Made by a program: the position numbers and the translations under genes
Shown here: positions 1 to 6,878 of the stretch, in pieces
Numbering within the stretch: position 1 is the first letter of the stretch
Layout: every line of letters starts with the position of its first letter
Assembly: GCA_964642165.1 (NCBI GenBank)
Contig: CAZXOC010000277.1
Coordinates: forward strand, 1 to 9,891
DNA length: 9,891 nt
Direction of reading: 5' to 3'
DNA from: CAYRVX01 sp964642165
GTDB taxonomy: Bacteria > Planctomycetota > Phycisphaerae > SM23-33
Notes under the pieces: model-generated
What the model saw: the letters and a program-made list of their open reading frames with translations, nothing else
What the model was told of the DNA's origin: nothing
The model's database searches: none

Positions 1-207
1 CGTAGGATAGAATCTTGCCAGGAGAACAAGAAATGCGGAAGTAGTAGCACAATCGTTCGAGACTTATGGCCGTTCTTCGGGGCGCGGCTGGGGGCGTGGG
101 AATCTCGCCGGGAGACTCGAAAAGTGTCGCGCAACGGCGCGCTCGGGCGAGCGGAAACGCCATGGTTGGCCTCGCCGTACCGGACACAACGGCAGCGCAA
201 AAGCCGG

Positions 208-236
208 TTGTCGCTCTGCCGACCTGTCGGTAGGAT
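208..236 (+). promoter_or_regulatory. Candidate sigma-70-like promoter of the sigma factor gene
   Basis: TTGTCG at 208-213 and TAGGAT at 231-236 are 17 bases apart. Each matches the housekeeping -35 and -10 consensus at 4 of 6 positions. Transcription would start near 243, leaving a leader of about 58 bases. One of the two CTGCCGACCTGT copies lies between the boxes and the other just downstream, so a regulator binding them would overlap the promoter. Planctomycete promoters are poorly defined, so this rests on spacing and partial matches only. Confidence 0.3.
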
Positions 237-264
237 AGGTGGTACACATCCCCTGCCGACCTGT
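216..264. repeat. Pair of 12-bp direct repeats upstream of the sigma factor gene
   Basis: CTGCCGACCTGT occurs exactly at 216-227 and again at 253-264, 37 bp apart start to start. The first copy sits inside a small inverted repeat, CCGA-cctg-TCGG, at 219-230. The spacing is about three and a half helical turns, so the copies would face different sides of the helix. They could be operator sites or a chance duplication. Confidence 0.35.
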
Positions 265-300
265 GTTCTCGCTCGGCTGCTGTAGGCCGGAGGTCTCCGC

Positions 301-861
301 GTGAGCGATGTCACGCGCATCCTGACGGCGATTGAGCGCGGCGACGTGCAGGCCGCCGACGAACTGCTGCCCATCGTCTACCAGGAGTTGCGCCTCCTGG
401 CGAGGCAGATGCTGTCCCGCGAGCGGCCCGGGCAGACGCTCCAGGCCACGGCGCTGGTCCACGAGGCGTACGTCCGCCTGGTGGGCTCGGAGGATCGGGG
501 ATGGCAGGGGCGTCGCCACTTCTTCGCCGCGGCTGCCGAGGCGATGCGACGCATCCTCGTCGATACTGCACGCCGCAAGCGCAGGCTGCGTCACGGCGGC
601 GGGCGCAAGCGACAGGAACTGGACGAGGCGTGCCTGGCCATCGATCCGCCGGCGGACGATCTGCTGGCCCTGGACGAGGCCCTCGCGAAGCTCGCCGAGG
701 TCGACGCGGCAAAGGCCGAGCTGGTGAAGCTCCGGTACTTCGCCGGCCTGACCTTCCCGCAGTGCGCCGAGGTCCTCGAAGTCCCCCTCACCACCGCCAA
801 GTGGTACTGGACGTACGCTCGCAGTTGGCTGTACCGCCAGATGGGCAAGGGCGGCGCCTGA
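301..861 (+). CDS. ECF sigma factor (PF07638/TIGR02999 type)
   Basis: An extracytoplasmic-function sigma factor of 186 aa, which would direct RNA polymerase to a dedicated promoter set. Region 2 spans about residues 20-95 and contains QTLQATALVHEAYVRL (45-60) and RHFFAAAAEAMRRILVDTAR (72-91), signatures of the planctomycete-rich PF07638/TIGR02999 group. Region 4 spans about 134-181, with the helix-turn-helix LTFPQCAEVLEVPLTTAKWY. The GTG start is well fixed: an in-frame TAG lies at 283-285, no other start codon lies between, and GGAGG at 289-293 sits 7 bases upstream. Region 2.2 lacks the acidic DAED-like run of classical ECF factors and has Thr46 and Thr50 instead. No anti-sigma gene is visible; the next gene is a Ser/Thr kinase, as seen for kinase-associated ECF groups such as ECF43. 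A terminator follows, so co-transcription with the kinase is probably partial at most. Its target promoters cannot be read from this window. Confidence 0.93.
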   Translation: MSDVTRILTAIERGDVQAADELLPIVYQELRLLARQMLSRERPGQTLQATALVHEAYVRLVGSEDRGWQGRRHFFAAAAEAMRRILVDTARRKRRLRHGGGRKRQELDEACLAIDPPADDLLALDEALAKLAEVDAAKAELVKLRYFAGLTFPQCAEVLEVPLTTAKWYWTYARSWLYRQMGKGGA

Positions 862-869
862 CAGCTCCC

Positions 870-900
870 CAGCCGCCGAGCGCTCGGCGCTGCCTTTTTT
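870..900 (+). terminator. Intrinsic terminator after the sigma factor gene
   Basis: Nine bases after the sigma factor stop, CAG-C-CGCCGA (870-879) pairs with TCGGCG-CTG (884-892) around the loop GCGC. This gives nine base pairs with one bulged C at 873. CC and six T residues (895-900) follow. The stem plus T-tract is the textbook rho-independent form and is the only hairpin in the window with a T-tract. It separates the sigma factor and kinase transcripts, or attenuates read-through. Confidence 0.85.
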
Positions 901-971
901 CTCGATTTGCGCTGTCTGTCGGCGTCCGGACGACGCATGGAACGGTGGCGGCTCGTGTGAGGAACCCGACC

Positions 972-3900
972 ATGGCACCAGAACAAACGCGAGAGGAGGC
1001 CGTCCTCAAGGCCGTGCTGAGGCTGAGCGACCCCGCCGAACGCCCTGCCTTCCTGGAGGAGGCTTGCGGGGGCAATGCCGAACTCCGCGCCGGCGTCGAG
1101 GCTCTGCTGAAGGCCCACGAGCAGGCAGGCGTGCTCGAAGAGCCGGTCCTCGGCGAGCGGATCACGCTCGACACGGGGCCCCTGACCGAGAAGCCCGGCA
1201 CCGTCATCGGGCGGTACAAGCTGCTGGAGCAGATCGGCGAGGGGGGCATGGGCGTGGTGTTCATGGCCGAGCAGCAAGAGCCCGTCCGCCGCAGGGTGGC
1301 CCTGAAGATCATCAAGATCGGCATGGACACCAAGCAAGTGATCGCCCGCTTCGAGGCCGAGCGGCAGGCCCTGGCCCTCATGGACCACCCCAACATCGCA
1401 CGGATCCTCGACGCCGGGTCTACCCGGACCGGGCGGCCCTACTTCGTCATGGAACTCGTCAAGGGCGTGCCCATCACGGAGTACTGCGATAAGAACAAGC
1501 TCCCCGCCGGCGAGCGCCTGGACCTCTTCCTCGACGTCTGCGGTGCCGTGCAGCACGCCCACCAGAAGGGCATCATCCACCGTGATATCAAGCCCAGGAA
1601 CGTGATGATCACACTGCACGACGGCAAGCCCGTGCCCAAGATCATCGACTTCGGCATCGCCAAGGCCACCAACCAGCGCCTCACCGAGAAGACGCTGTTC
1701 ACCGGCTACGCCCAGATGATCGGCACGCCGGCGTACATGAGCCCCGAGCAGGCCGAGATGAGCGGCCTGGACGTGGACACCCGCACGGACATCTACTCAC
1801 TGGGCGCGCTGCTCTACGAGCTGCTGACGGGCATCACGCCTTTCGGGCCCAAGAAACTGCACACGGCCGCATACGCGGAGATCCAGCGGATCATCCGGGA
1901 AGAGGAGCCCGTCAAGCCGTCCACCCGCGTCAGCACGCTGGGCGCCGACGCCCAGAAGATCGCCTCCTGCCGCCACACCGATCCGGCCTCGCTGCACAAG
2001 CTCTGCCGGGGCGACGTGGACTGGATCGTGATGAAGACGCTGGAGAAGGACCGCACGCGGCGCTACCCGACGGCCGCGGCGCTCGCCGACGACATCGAGC
2101 GACACCTGCACCACGAACCCGTCCTCGCCGGGCGGCCCAGCCTTCTCCAGCGGGCGGCGAAGTGGTCGCGCCGGCATAAGCCGTTGGTCTCGGCGGCTGC
2201 CGTCGTCGCGGCCACGGCCCTGATCGGCCTGGTGGTCAGCACGGTGCTGATCTACCAGGAGCAGGCCCGGACCAGCGCGGCCCTCCAGGAGGCCACGCGC
2301 CAGCGGGATCGGGCCGAGAAGAACCTCCGGCTCAAGGACGCCGCACTGGCAAAGGAGCGCGAGGCGATCCAGCGCGCCGAGGACCGGTTGCGGCTGGCAA
2401 ACCGCAATGTGCGTCTGGCATGGGACGCATTGGAGGAATTCTACGGCCGCGTGGCCGACAGATGGAACGTACGAGAGAGAGAGCGCCGGCGAAAGAAGGA
2501 CCCACACGGACTGTACGAAATGGAGGACGAGCCACGCGGGGCCGACGAAGGCGACCAGGGGTTGTGGCGCCGCCTGCTGAGGTTCTACGAGAGCTTTGCC
2601 AAGACCAACAGGCAGGCCCCCGAGTTCCGCCTCGACGTCGAGAAGGCCTACCGTAGGGTCCTGCCCGCGCGAGAGAAGCTCAAGGAGTACTTCCCCCACG
2701 CGATTGAGCATCGAAGGGCGCTGGGGCGCGCCTCCTCCGGCCTGGCCGCCCTGCTGCACGCCGCCGGGCTGAACGACAAGGCCGGGGAGGCCTACCGCGA
2801 CGCCGTCACCACCCAAGAGGAATTCGTCAACTCCTTCCCCACCGTCCGGGAGTACCGAACGGACCTGGCTGCCAGCCACCGTGGCTGGGCCGTTGTGCTG
2901 AAGGACATCGGCCGCCACCAGGCCGCCGAGCAACATCGCCGCGCCGCGGGCGAACTCGACGGAGAGCCCGGTGCCACCCCGGAACCCCCCCCGAAATGGC
3001 AGATCGCTTACCCCGAGTTCAGTGACCACACCGGCCTGAACCTGGTCGGCGCTGCGAGCGTCACGGAGAGGCGGCTGCGCCTGACGCCGGCGCAGAACGG
3101 CAAGGTTGGCGCGGCGTGGCTGAAGAAGAGGCAGTGTGTTGCGCTGGGCTTCGAGACGACGTTCCGGTTCCAGATGAGTGGCCGCCCCGAAGGGGGTGGC
3201 GCGGGCGCGGACGGCTTCGCCTTCGTGGTCCAGGATGCCAATGCGACAGCCCGGGGCGCGCCGGGCACCCCGGGCTTCCAGGGTATCCGCAGCAGCCTAG
3301 CCGTCGAGTTCGATCCGTACTACTGGAATATCGGCGAGCAGGTACACGGCCAGCATATCAGCGTCCAGACTGACGGCACCGCCCCGAACCGGTCGTCACC
3401 AGCCTTCTCTCTGGGGATCCTCACTGCCCCCTTCAAGCTGGACGACAACCAGGCGCACAGCGCAACGATCCGCTACGTGCCCGGCACGCTCAGCATCTTC
3501 CTGGACGGGCAGGCGGACGCGGCCTTGGCCGTCCCCGTGGAGCTGGAAACGATGCTGAGCCTCGACGACGGTCGAGCCTGGGTTGGCTTCACCGCCGCGA
3601 CCGGGGCCATCAACCAGGCCCACGACATTCTAGACTGGCAGTTCCGTCCACTCGTGGACCCTGCGACGGCGCTTCCCCGACCTAAGGCAGTCCCGCGGCC
3701 GCCCGCGCCGCCGCTGATCGGCGACGACGAGGCAGGCAAGAGTCCGGGGTCCCTTCGCAAGGCGCTGCGGTTCTACGAGGAGTTCGCGAAGCAGGAGGGG
3801 GCCGACCCGCACAGTCGCTTCGTGCTGGGCAAGGCGTACTGGCGGATCGGCCAGATCCACGAGTGGCTCGAGGAGCGGGACGAGGCGCTGGCTGCTCACG

Positions 3901-6707
3901 GCAGGGCCTTCGAGCTCTGGCGGAGCCTGGCCGATGACTTGCGCGGCGTCCCCGAGTACAGGCCGCAGCTCACCGAGGCGTCCAGACGCCTTGCACACGC
4001 GTATGGCGAGCGCGGCAAATCCGAGAAGGCCATCGCTGTCCTCTCGACCATCATCGAACTGGACCCGGATGATCCCGACACGCTGTCCTCGATGAACAAC
4101 CTGGCCCGCGTCCTCTTTCGCCAGCGCAAGCTGGAGGAGGCCCGGAAGCTCCTCGAGAAAGCCCTGGCCGCCCGGAAGCGCGTCCGCGGCCGCGAGCATC
4201 CCGACACCCTGCGCTCGATGAGCAACCTTGCCATCGTGCTGGGGGAGCTCGGCAAGCTGGAGGAGGCCCGGAAGCTCTGCGAGGAGACGCTGGCCGCCCG
4301 GAAGCGCGTCCTCGGCGCCGAGCATGCCGACACGCTGGGCTCGATGCACAACCTGGCCAGCACGCTCTTTCGCCAGCGCAAGCTGGAGGAGGCCAGGAAG
4401 CTCGATGAGGAAACCCTGGCCATCAGGAAGCGCGTACTCGGCCCCGAGGATCCCGACACGCTGGGCTCGATGAACAACCTGGCCGCCGTGCTTCAGGGCC
4501 TCGGCAAGCTGGAGGAGGCCAGGAAGCTCGATGAGGAAACCCTGGCCATCAGGAAGCGCGTACTCGGCCCCGAGCATGCCGACACGCTGGGCTCGATGAC
4601 GGGCCTGGCGGTGGTGCTCCGCGGCCAAGGCAAGCTGGAGGAGGCCAGGAAGCTCGATGAGGAAATCCTGGCCATCAGGAAGCGCGTACTCGGCCCCGAG
4701 GATCCCATCACGCTGGCCTCGATGCACAACCTGGCCCGCGTGGTCGACCACCTCGGCAAGTGGGAGGAGGCGCGCAAGCTCTACGAGGAGACGCTGGCGA
4801 TCCGGAAGCGGGTCCTCGGCCCCGAGCATCCCGACACGCTGCGCTCGATGCACTACCTGGCCGGCGTGCTCTTTCGCCAGCGCAAGCTGGAGGAGGCCCG
4901 GAAGCTCCTCGAGAAAGCCCTGGCCGCCCGGAAGCGCGTCCTCGGTGCCGAGCATCCCGACACGCTGCGCTCGATGCACTACCTGGCCAGCGTGCTCCAG
5001 ACGCAGGGCAAGCTGGACGAGGCTAGGAGGCTCCACGAGGAGACGCTGGCCGCCCGGAAGCGCGTCCTCGGCGCCGAGGATCCCGACACGCTGGCCTCGA
5101 TGAACAACCTGGCCGGCGTGCTGCATGGCCAGGACAAACTGGAGGAGGCCCGCAAGCTCTTGGAGGAGACCCTTGCCATCCACAAGCGCGTCCTCCGCCC
5201 CGAGCATCCCGACACGCTGGGCTTGATGTACAACCTGGCCAACGTGTTGCGGGATCAGGGCAAGCTCGACGAGGCCCGGAAGCTCCTCGAGGAGACGCTG
5301 GCGCTCATGACGCGGGTCCTCGGCCCCGAGCATCCCGACACCGTGCGAACCGCGCGGGCGCTGGCCTGGCTGTGCTCGAACGCCGCCCGGAACCTGTGCA
5401 TCGATGTCGGGTCAAGCCCCGCCGACCGGCAGCGCGCCGTCGCGTTCGCGAAGAGAGCGGTGGAGCTGCGCCCTGACGCGGCCAACGACTGGAGCAGCCT
5501 CGGGGTCGCGCAGTACCGCGCGGGCAAGTGGCAGGAAGCTCTCGAGGCCTTGAACAAGTCGTGCGAGCTCCACCGCCGCGACGGAACCGCCCGGCAGGGG
5601 TCCTTCCTGGCCATGGCCCATTGGCAACTGGGGCACAAGGACGAGGCCACGCGCCGGTTCCGGCGGTCCGTGGAGTGGATCAGGAAGAACGACCCGGGCA
5701 ACATCGAGTTAGCGAGCCTCCGCGACGAGGCGGCGGAGCTCCTGGGCCTGAAGGACGAGCTGGCCCGCCAGGAGGCGGCCAGGACCGGCCGGGTCCTTCG
5801 CAAGTGCACCACCCTCTGGGGGCACGCCAAGGACGTTCGCTCGGTGGCGTTCGCAGCCGACGGCAAGACGCTGGCGACGGGGAGCTTTGACAAGACGGGC
5901 AAGCTGTGGGATCTGGCCAAGGGCGAGCCCACGGCCTCGCTCGAAGGACATGGCGGGATCGTCAACGGTGTGGCCTTCACGCCTGACGGGAAGACGCTGG
6001 CCACGGTGAGCTGGGACAGGATGGTCCGGCTGTGGGACGTGGCTTCGGGCAAGGAGCTGGCCACGCTCCAGGGGCACGTCGAGCACATCCCGTGCGTGGC
6101 TGTTGCGCCCGACGGCCGCGCAATCGCCTCCGGCAGCTTCGATTGCACGGCCAGGATCTGGGACGTCGCCGACCGAGCAGAGGTCACGACGCTGAAGGGC
6201 CACGGGAAACAGGTCGAGTGCGTGGCCTTCTCGCCCGACGGGAAGACGCTGGCTACGGGGAGCTGGGACAAGACGGTCAAGCTGTGGGACACGGCAACGT
6301 GGCAGGAGCAAGCAACGCTGGAGATCGGCCACAACACAAGGAGTGTGAAGTTCTCTCCGGACGGGCGCCTCTTGGCTGTGTCGAGTAACGCGACCACCAT
6401 CACCGTGTGGGATGCGGCGGGACGCAAGCAGCTCGACGCGCTTACGGCGCACGGAGCGGGCGTCTGGTCTTTGGCGTTCTCGCCTGATGGGAAGCTCCTG
6501 GCCTCGGCCGGCGGGGACAAGACGGTCAAGATCTGGGATGTCGTCGGCGGACAGGTCCTGGCGACGCTGATCGGGCACGGCGGGAACGTCTGGACAGTGG
6601 CCTTCGCGCCCGACGGCAAGACCATCGCCTCGGGCAGCACCGACAAGACCGTCAGGCTGTGGGATATCTCGGGAATCGGTAAGAAGGAAGAAAGCAAGGC
6701 GCCGTAG
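972..6707 (+). CDS. Transmembrane Ser/Thr protein kinase with TPR, L-type lectin and WD40 domains
   Basis: A Hanks-type Ser/Thr kinase of 1911 aa. Kinase domain about 82-375: P-loop GEGGMG (89-94), Lys112 in VALK, HRD 203-205 with catalytic Asp205, DFG 226-228, SPE 257-259. All catalytic residues are present, so it should be active. RAAKWSRRHK precedes one membrane helix (about 405-427), predicting a cytoplasmic kinase and an exported C-terminal part. Then follow a charged coiled coil (about 430-492), a TPR-like block from 535, an L-type lectin domain (676-895), a second TPR-like block from 931, ten 42-residue TPRs (1035-1454), a short TPR tail and a seven-bladed WD40 propeller (about 1613-1900). 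ATG 972 was chosen over upstream in-frame starts because GAGGAA (959-964) lies 7 bases before it, and the protein then begins as this family does (acidic helix with DPAERPAFLEEACGG). The lectin insert is the unusual part. The neighbouring sigma factor is a plausible substrate, by inference. Confidence 0.93.
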   Translation: MAPEQTREEAVLKAVLRLSDPAERPAFLEEACGGNAELRAGVEALLKAHEQAGVLEEPVLGERITLDTGPLTEKPGTVIGRYKLLEQIGEGGMGVVFMAEQQEPVRRRVALKIIKIGMDTKQVIARFEAERQALALMDHPNIARILDAGSTRTGRPYFVMELVKGVPITEYCDKNKLPAGERLDLFLDVCGAVQHAHQKGIIHRDIKPRNVMITLHDGKPVPKIIDFGIAKATNQRLTEKTLFTGYAQMIGTPAYMSPEQAEMSGLDVDTRTDIYSLGALLYELLTGITPFGPKKLHTAAYAEIQRIIREEEPVKPSTRVSTLGADAQKIASCRHTDPASLHKLCRGDVDWIVMKTLEKDRTRRYPTAAALADDIERHLHHEPVLAGRPSLLQRAAKWSRRHKPLVSAAAVVAATALIGLVVSTVLIYQEQARTSAALQEATRQRDRAEKNLRLKDAALAKEREAIQRAEDRLRLANRNVRLAWDALEEFYGRVADRWNVRERERRRKKDPHGLYEMEDEPRGADEGDQGLWRRLLRFYESFAKTNRQAPEFRLDVEKAYRRVLPAREKLKEYFPHAIEHRRALGRASSGLAALLHAAGLNDKAGEAYRDAVTTQEEFVNSFPTVREYRTDLAASHRGWAVVLKDIGRHQAAEQHRRAAGELDGEPGATPEPPPKWQIAYPEFSDHTGLNLVGAASVTERRLRLTPAQNGKVGAAWLKKRQCVALGFETTFRFQMSGRPEGGGAGADGFAFVVQDANATARGAPGTPGFQGIRSSLAVEFDPYYWNIGEQVHGQHISVQTDGTAPNRSSPAFSLGILTAPFKLDDNQAHSATIRYVPGTLSIFLDGQADAALAVPVELETMLSLDDGRAWVGFTAATGAINQAHDILDWQFRPLVDPATALPRPKAVPRPPAPPLIGDDEAGKSPGSLRKALRFYEEFAKQEGADPHSRFVLGKAYWRIGQIHEWLEERDEALAAHGRAFELWRSLADDLRGVPEYRPQLTEASRRLAHAYGERGKSEKAIAVLSTIIELDPDDPDTLSSMNNLARVLFRQRKLEEARKLLEKALAARKRVRGREHPDTLRSMSNLAIVLGELGKLEEARKLCEETLAARKRVLGAEHADTLGSMHNLASTLFRQRKLEEARKLDEETLAIRKRVLGPEDPDTLGSMNNLAAVLQGLGKLEEARKLDEETLAIRKRVLGPEHADTLGSMTGLAVVLRGQGKLEEARKLDEEILAIRKRVLGPEDPITLASMHNLARVVDHLGKWEEARKLYEETLAIRKRVLGPEHPDTLRSMHYLAGVLFRQRKLEEARKLLEKALAARKRVLGAEHPDTLRSMHYLASVLQTQGKLDEARRLHEETLAARKRVLGAEDPDTLASMNNLAGVLHGQDKLEEARKLLEETLAIHKRVLRPEHPDTLGLMYNLANVLRDQGKLDEARKLLEETLALMTRVLGPEHPDTVRTARALAWLCSNAARNLCIDVGSSPADRQRAVAFAKRAVELRPDAANDWSSLGVAQYRAGKWQEALEALNKSCELHRRDGTARQGSFLAMAHWQLGHKDEATRRFRRSVEWIRKNDPGNIELASLRDEAAELLGLKDELARQEAARTGRVLRKCTTLWGHAKDVRSVAFAADGKTLATGSFDKTGKLWDLAKGEPTASLEGHGGIVNGVAFTPDGKTLATVSWDRMVRLWDVASGKELATLQGHVEHIPCVAVAPDGRAIASGSFDCTARIWDVADRAEVTTLKGHGKQVECVAFSPDGKTLATGSWDKTVKLWDTATWQEQATLEIGHNTRSVKFSPDGRLLAVSSNATTITVWDAAGRKQLDALTAHGAGVWSLAFSPDGKLLASAGGDKTVKIWDVVGGQVLATLIGHGGNVWTVAFAPDGKTIASGSTDKTVRLWDISGIGKKEESKAP
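2997..3656 (+). other. L-type (legume-type) lectin domain inside the kinase
   Basis: Residues 676-895 carry the jelly-roll lectin hallmarks in order. These are DGFAFVVQD (747-755); AVEFDPYYWN, with Glu779, Asp781 and Tyr783 in the order of the concanavalin A metal site (E-x-D-x-Y); QHIS with His795, matching the conserved His-Ile; and AWVGFTAATG followed by HDILDWQF ending at 891. Family members bind glycans through a Ca/Mn site. Here Asn786 is one residue off the concanavalin spacing and the second Asp is not obvious, so metal binding is uncertain. Proline-rich linkers (EPPPK before; PRPKAVPRPPAPP after) bound it as a separate module. Confidence 0.85.
4074..5333 (+). repeat. Ten exact 126-bp tandem repeats encoding kinesin-light-chain-type TPRs
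   Basis: Ten units of exactly 126 bp (42 codons) start at 4074, 4200, 4326, 4452, 4578, 4704, 4830, 4956, 5082 and 5208; a decayed eleventh begins at 5334. The consensus runs PDTLxSMxNLAxVL, then GKLEEARKLxEETL, then AIRKRVLGPEH, the TPR_10/TPR_12 pattern used for protein-protein contacts. There are no length changes and nucleotide similarity is high. Units 3 and 4 share about 70 identical bases in a row, and so do units 1 and 7, pointing to recent duplication or gene conversion. Confidence 0.95.
5814..6671 (+). repeat. Seven WD40 repeats (one beta-propeller)
   Basis: Seven units of roughly 40 residues each carry a GH or H near the start, an F-x-PDG-K-x-(L/I)-A core and a closing (L/I/V)WD. 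The closing motifs are LWDLA, LWDVA, IWDVA, LWDTA, VWDAA, IWDVV and LWDIS. Seven blades make one closed propeller, about residues 1613-1900, at the extreme C-terminus of the kinase. Blade 5 is the most divergent (LEIGHNTRSVKF, then SSNATTITVWD). Propellers of this kind serve as binding platforms; the ligand is not evident. Confidence 0.93.
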
Positions 6708-6749
6708 GGCCGAGGTGGCCGTACGGCGGGAATCGTAAGAGATAACAAG

Positions 6750-6790
6750 GGCCGGTGAGCGCTAGCCGCCAAGCCCGCAACTCACCGGCC
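6750..6790 (+). terminator. Hairpin downstream of the kinase gene
   Basis: GGCCGGTGAG at 6750-6759 and CTCACCGGCC at 6781-6790 form a perfect 10-bp inverted repeat around a 21-base loop. It begins 43 bases after the kinase stop. No T-tract follows, so it is either an atypical terminator, an mRNA 3'-end stabiliser or a protein-binding palindrome. A separate 10-bp palindrome, GCCGTACGGC, lies at 6718-6727. Confidence 0.4.
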
Positions 6791-6878
6791 AAGCCCTGAC
6801 CGGACGTGCCGTCTGCGCGCCCGGAACGAAGGCACGTTCATTATACCGCAGACCCGATAGTAGCAAAGGAGAATCACC

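Larger units (their letters stand above)
1..300. other. Upstream non-coding region of the sigma factor gene
   Basis: I see no supportable gene here. Long minus-strand reading frames run through it, but they are antisense shadows of the GC-rich sigma factor gene. The stretch holds repeated short motifs: CTGCCGACCTGT at 216-227 and 253-264, and GTAGGATAG at 2-10 and 230-238. It also holds a weak promoter candidate at 208-236 and the Shine-Dalgarno of the next gene at 289-293. Confidence 0.6.

Noticed and set aside
501..971. Extension of the kinase frame upstream to ATG 501
   Set aside because: It would overlap most of the sigma factor gene in another frame, run through the terminator and add Arg-rich sequence without homology. 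ATG 972 has a Shine-Dalgarno and the family's usual N-terminus.
3630..5333. Minus-strand open frame of 567 codons across the TPR array
   Set aside because: It mirrors the 42-codon repeat on the opposite strand. High GC and strict codon use of the true gene remove antisense stops, and there is no independent start signal or recognisable domain.
4074..5333. CRISPR-like array
   Set aside because: The period is 126 bp with similarity along the whole unit and an intact protein frame; there are no unique spacers.
5255..6772. Minus-strand open frame of 505 codons across the WD40 region
   Set aside because: It lies antisense to a clear seven-bladed propeller, with Ser/Pro-rich low-complexity translation. 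It is a shadow of the real gene.
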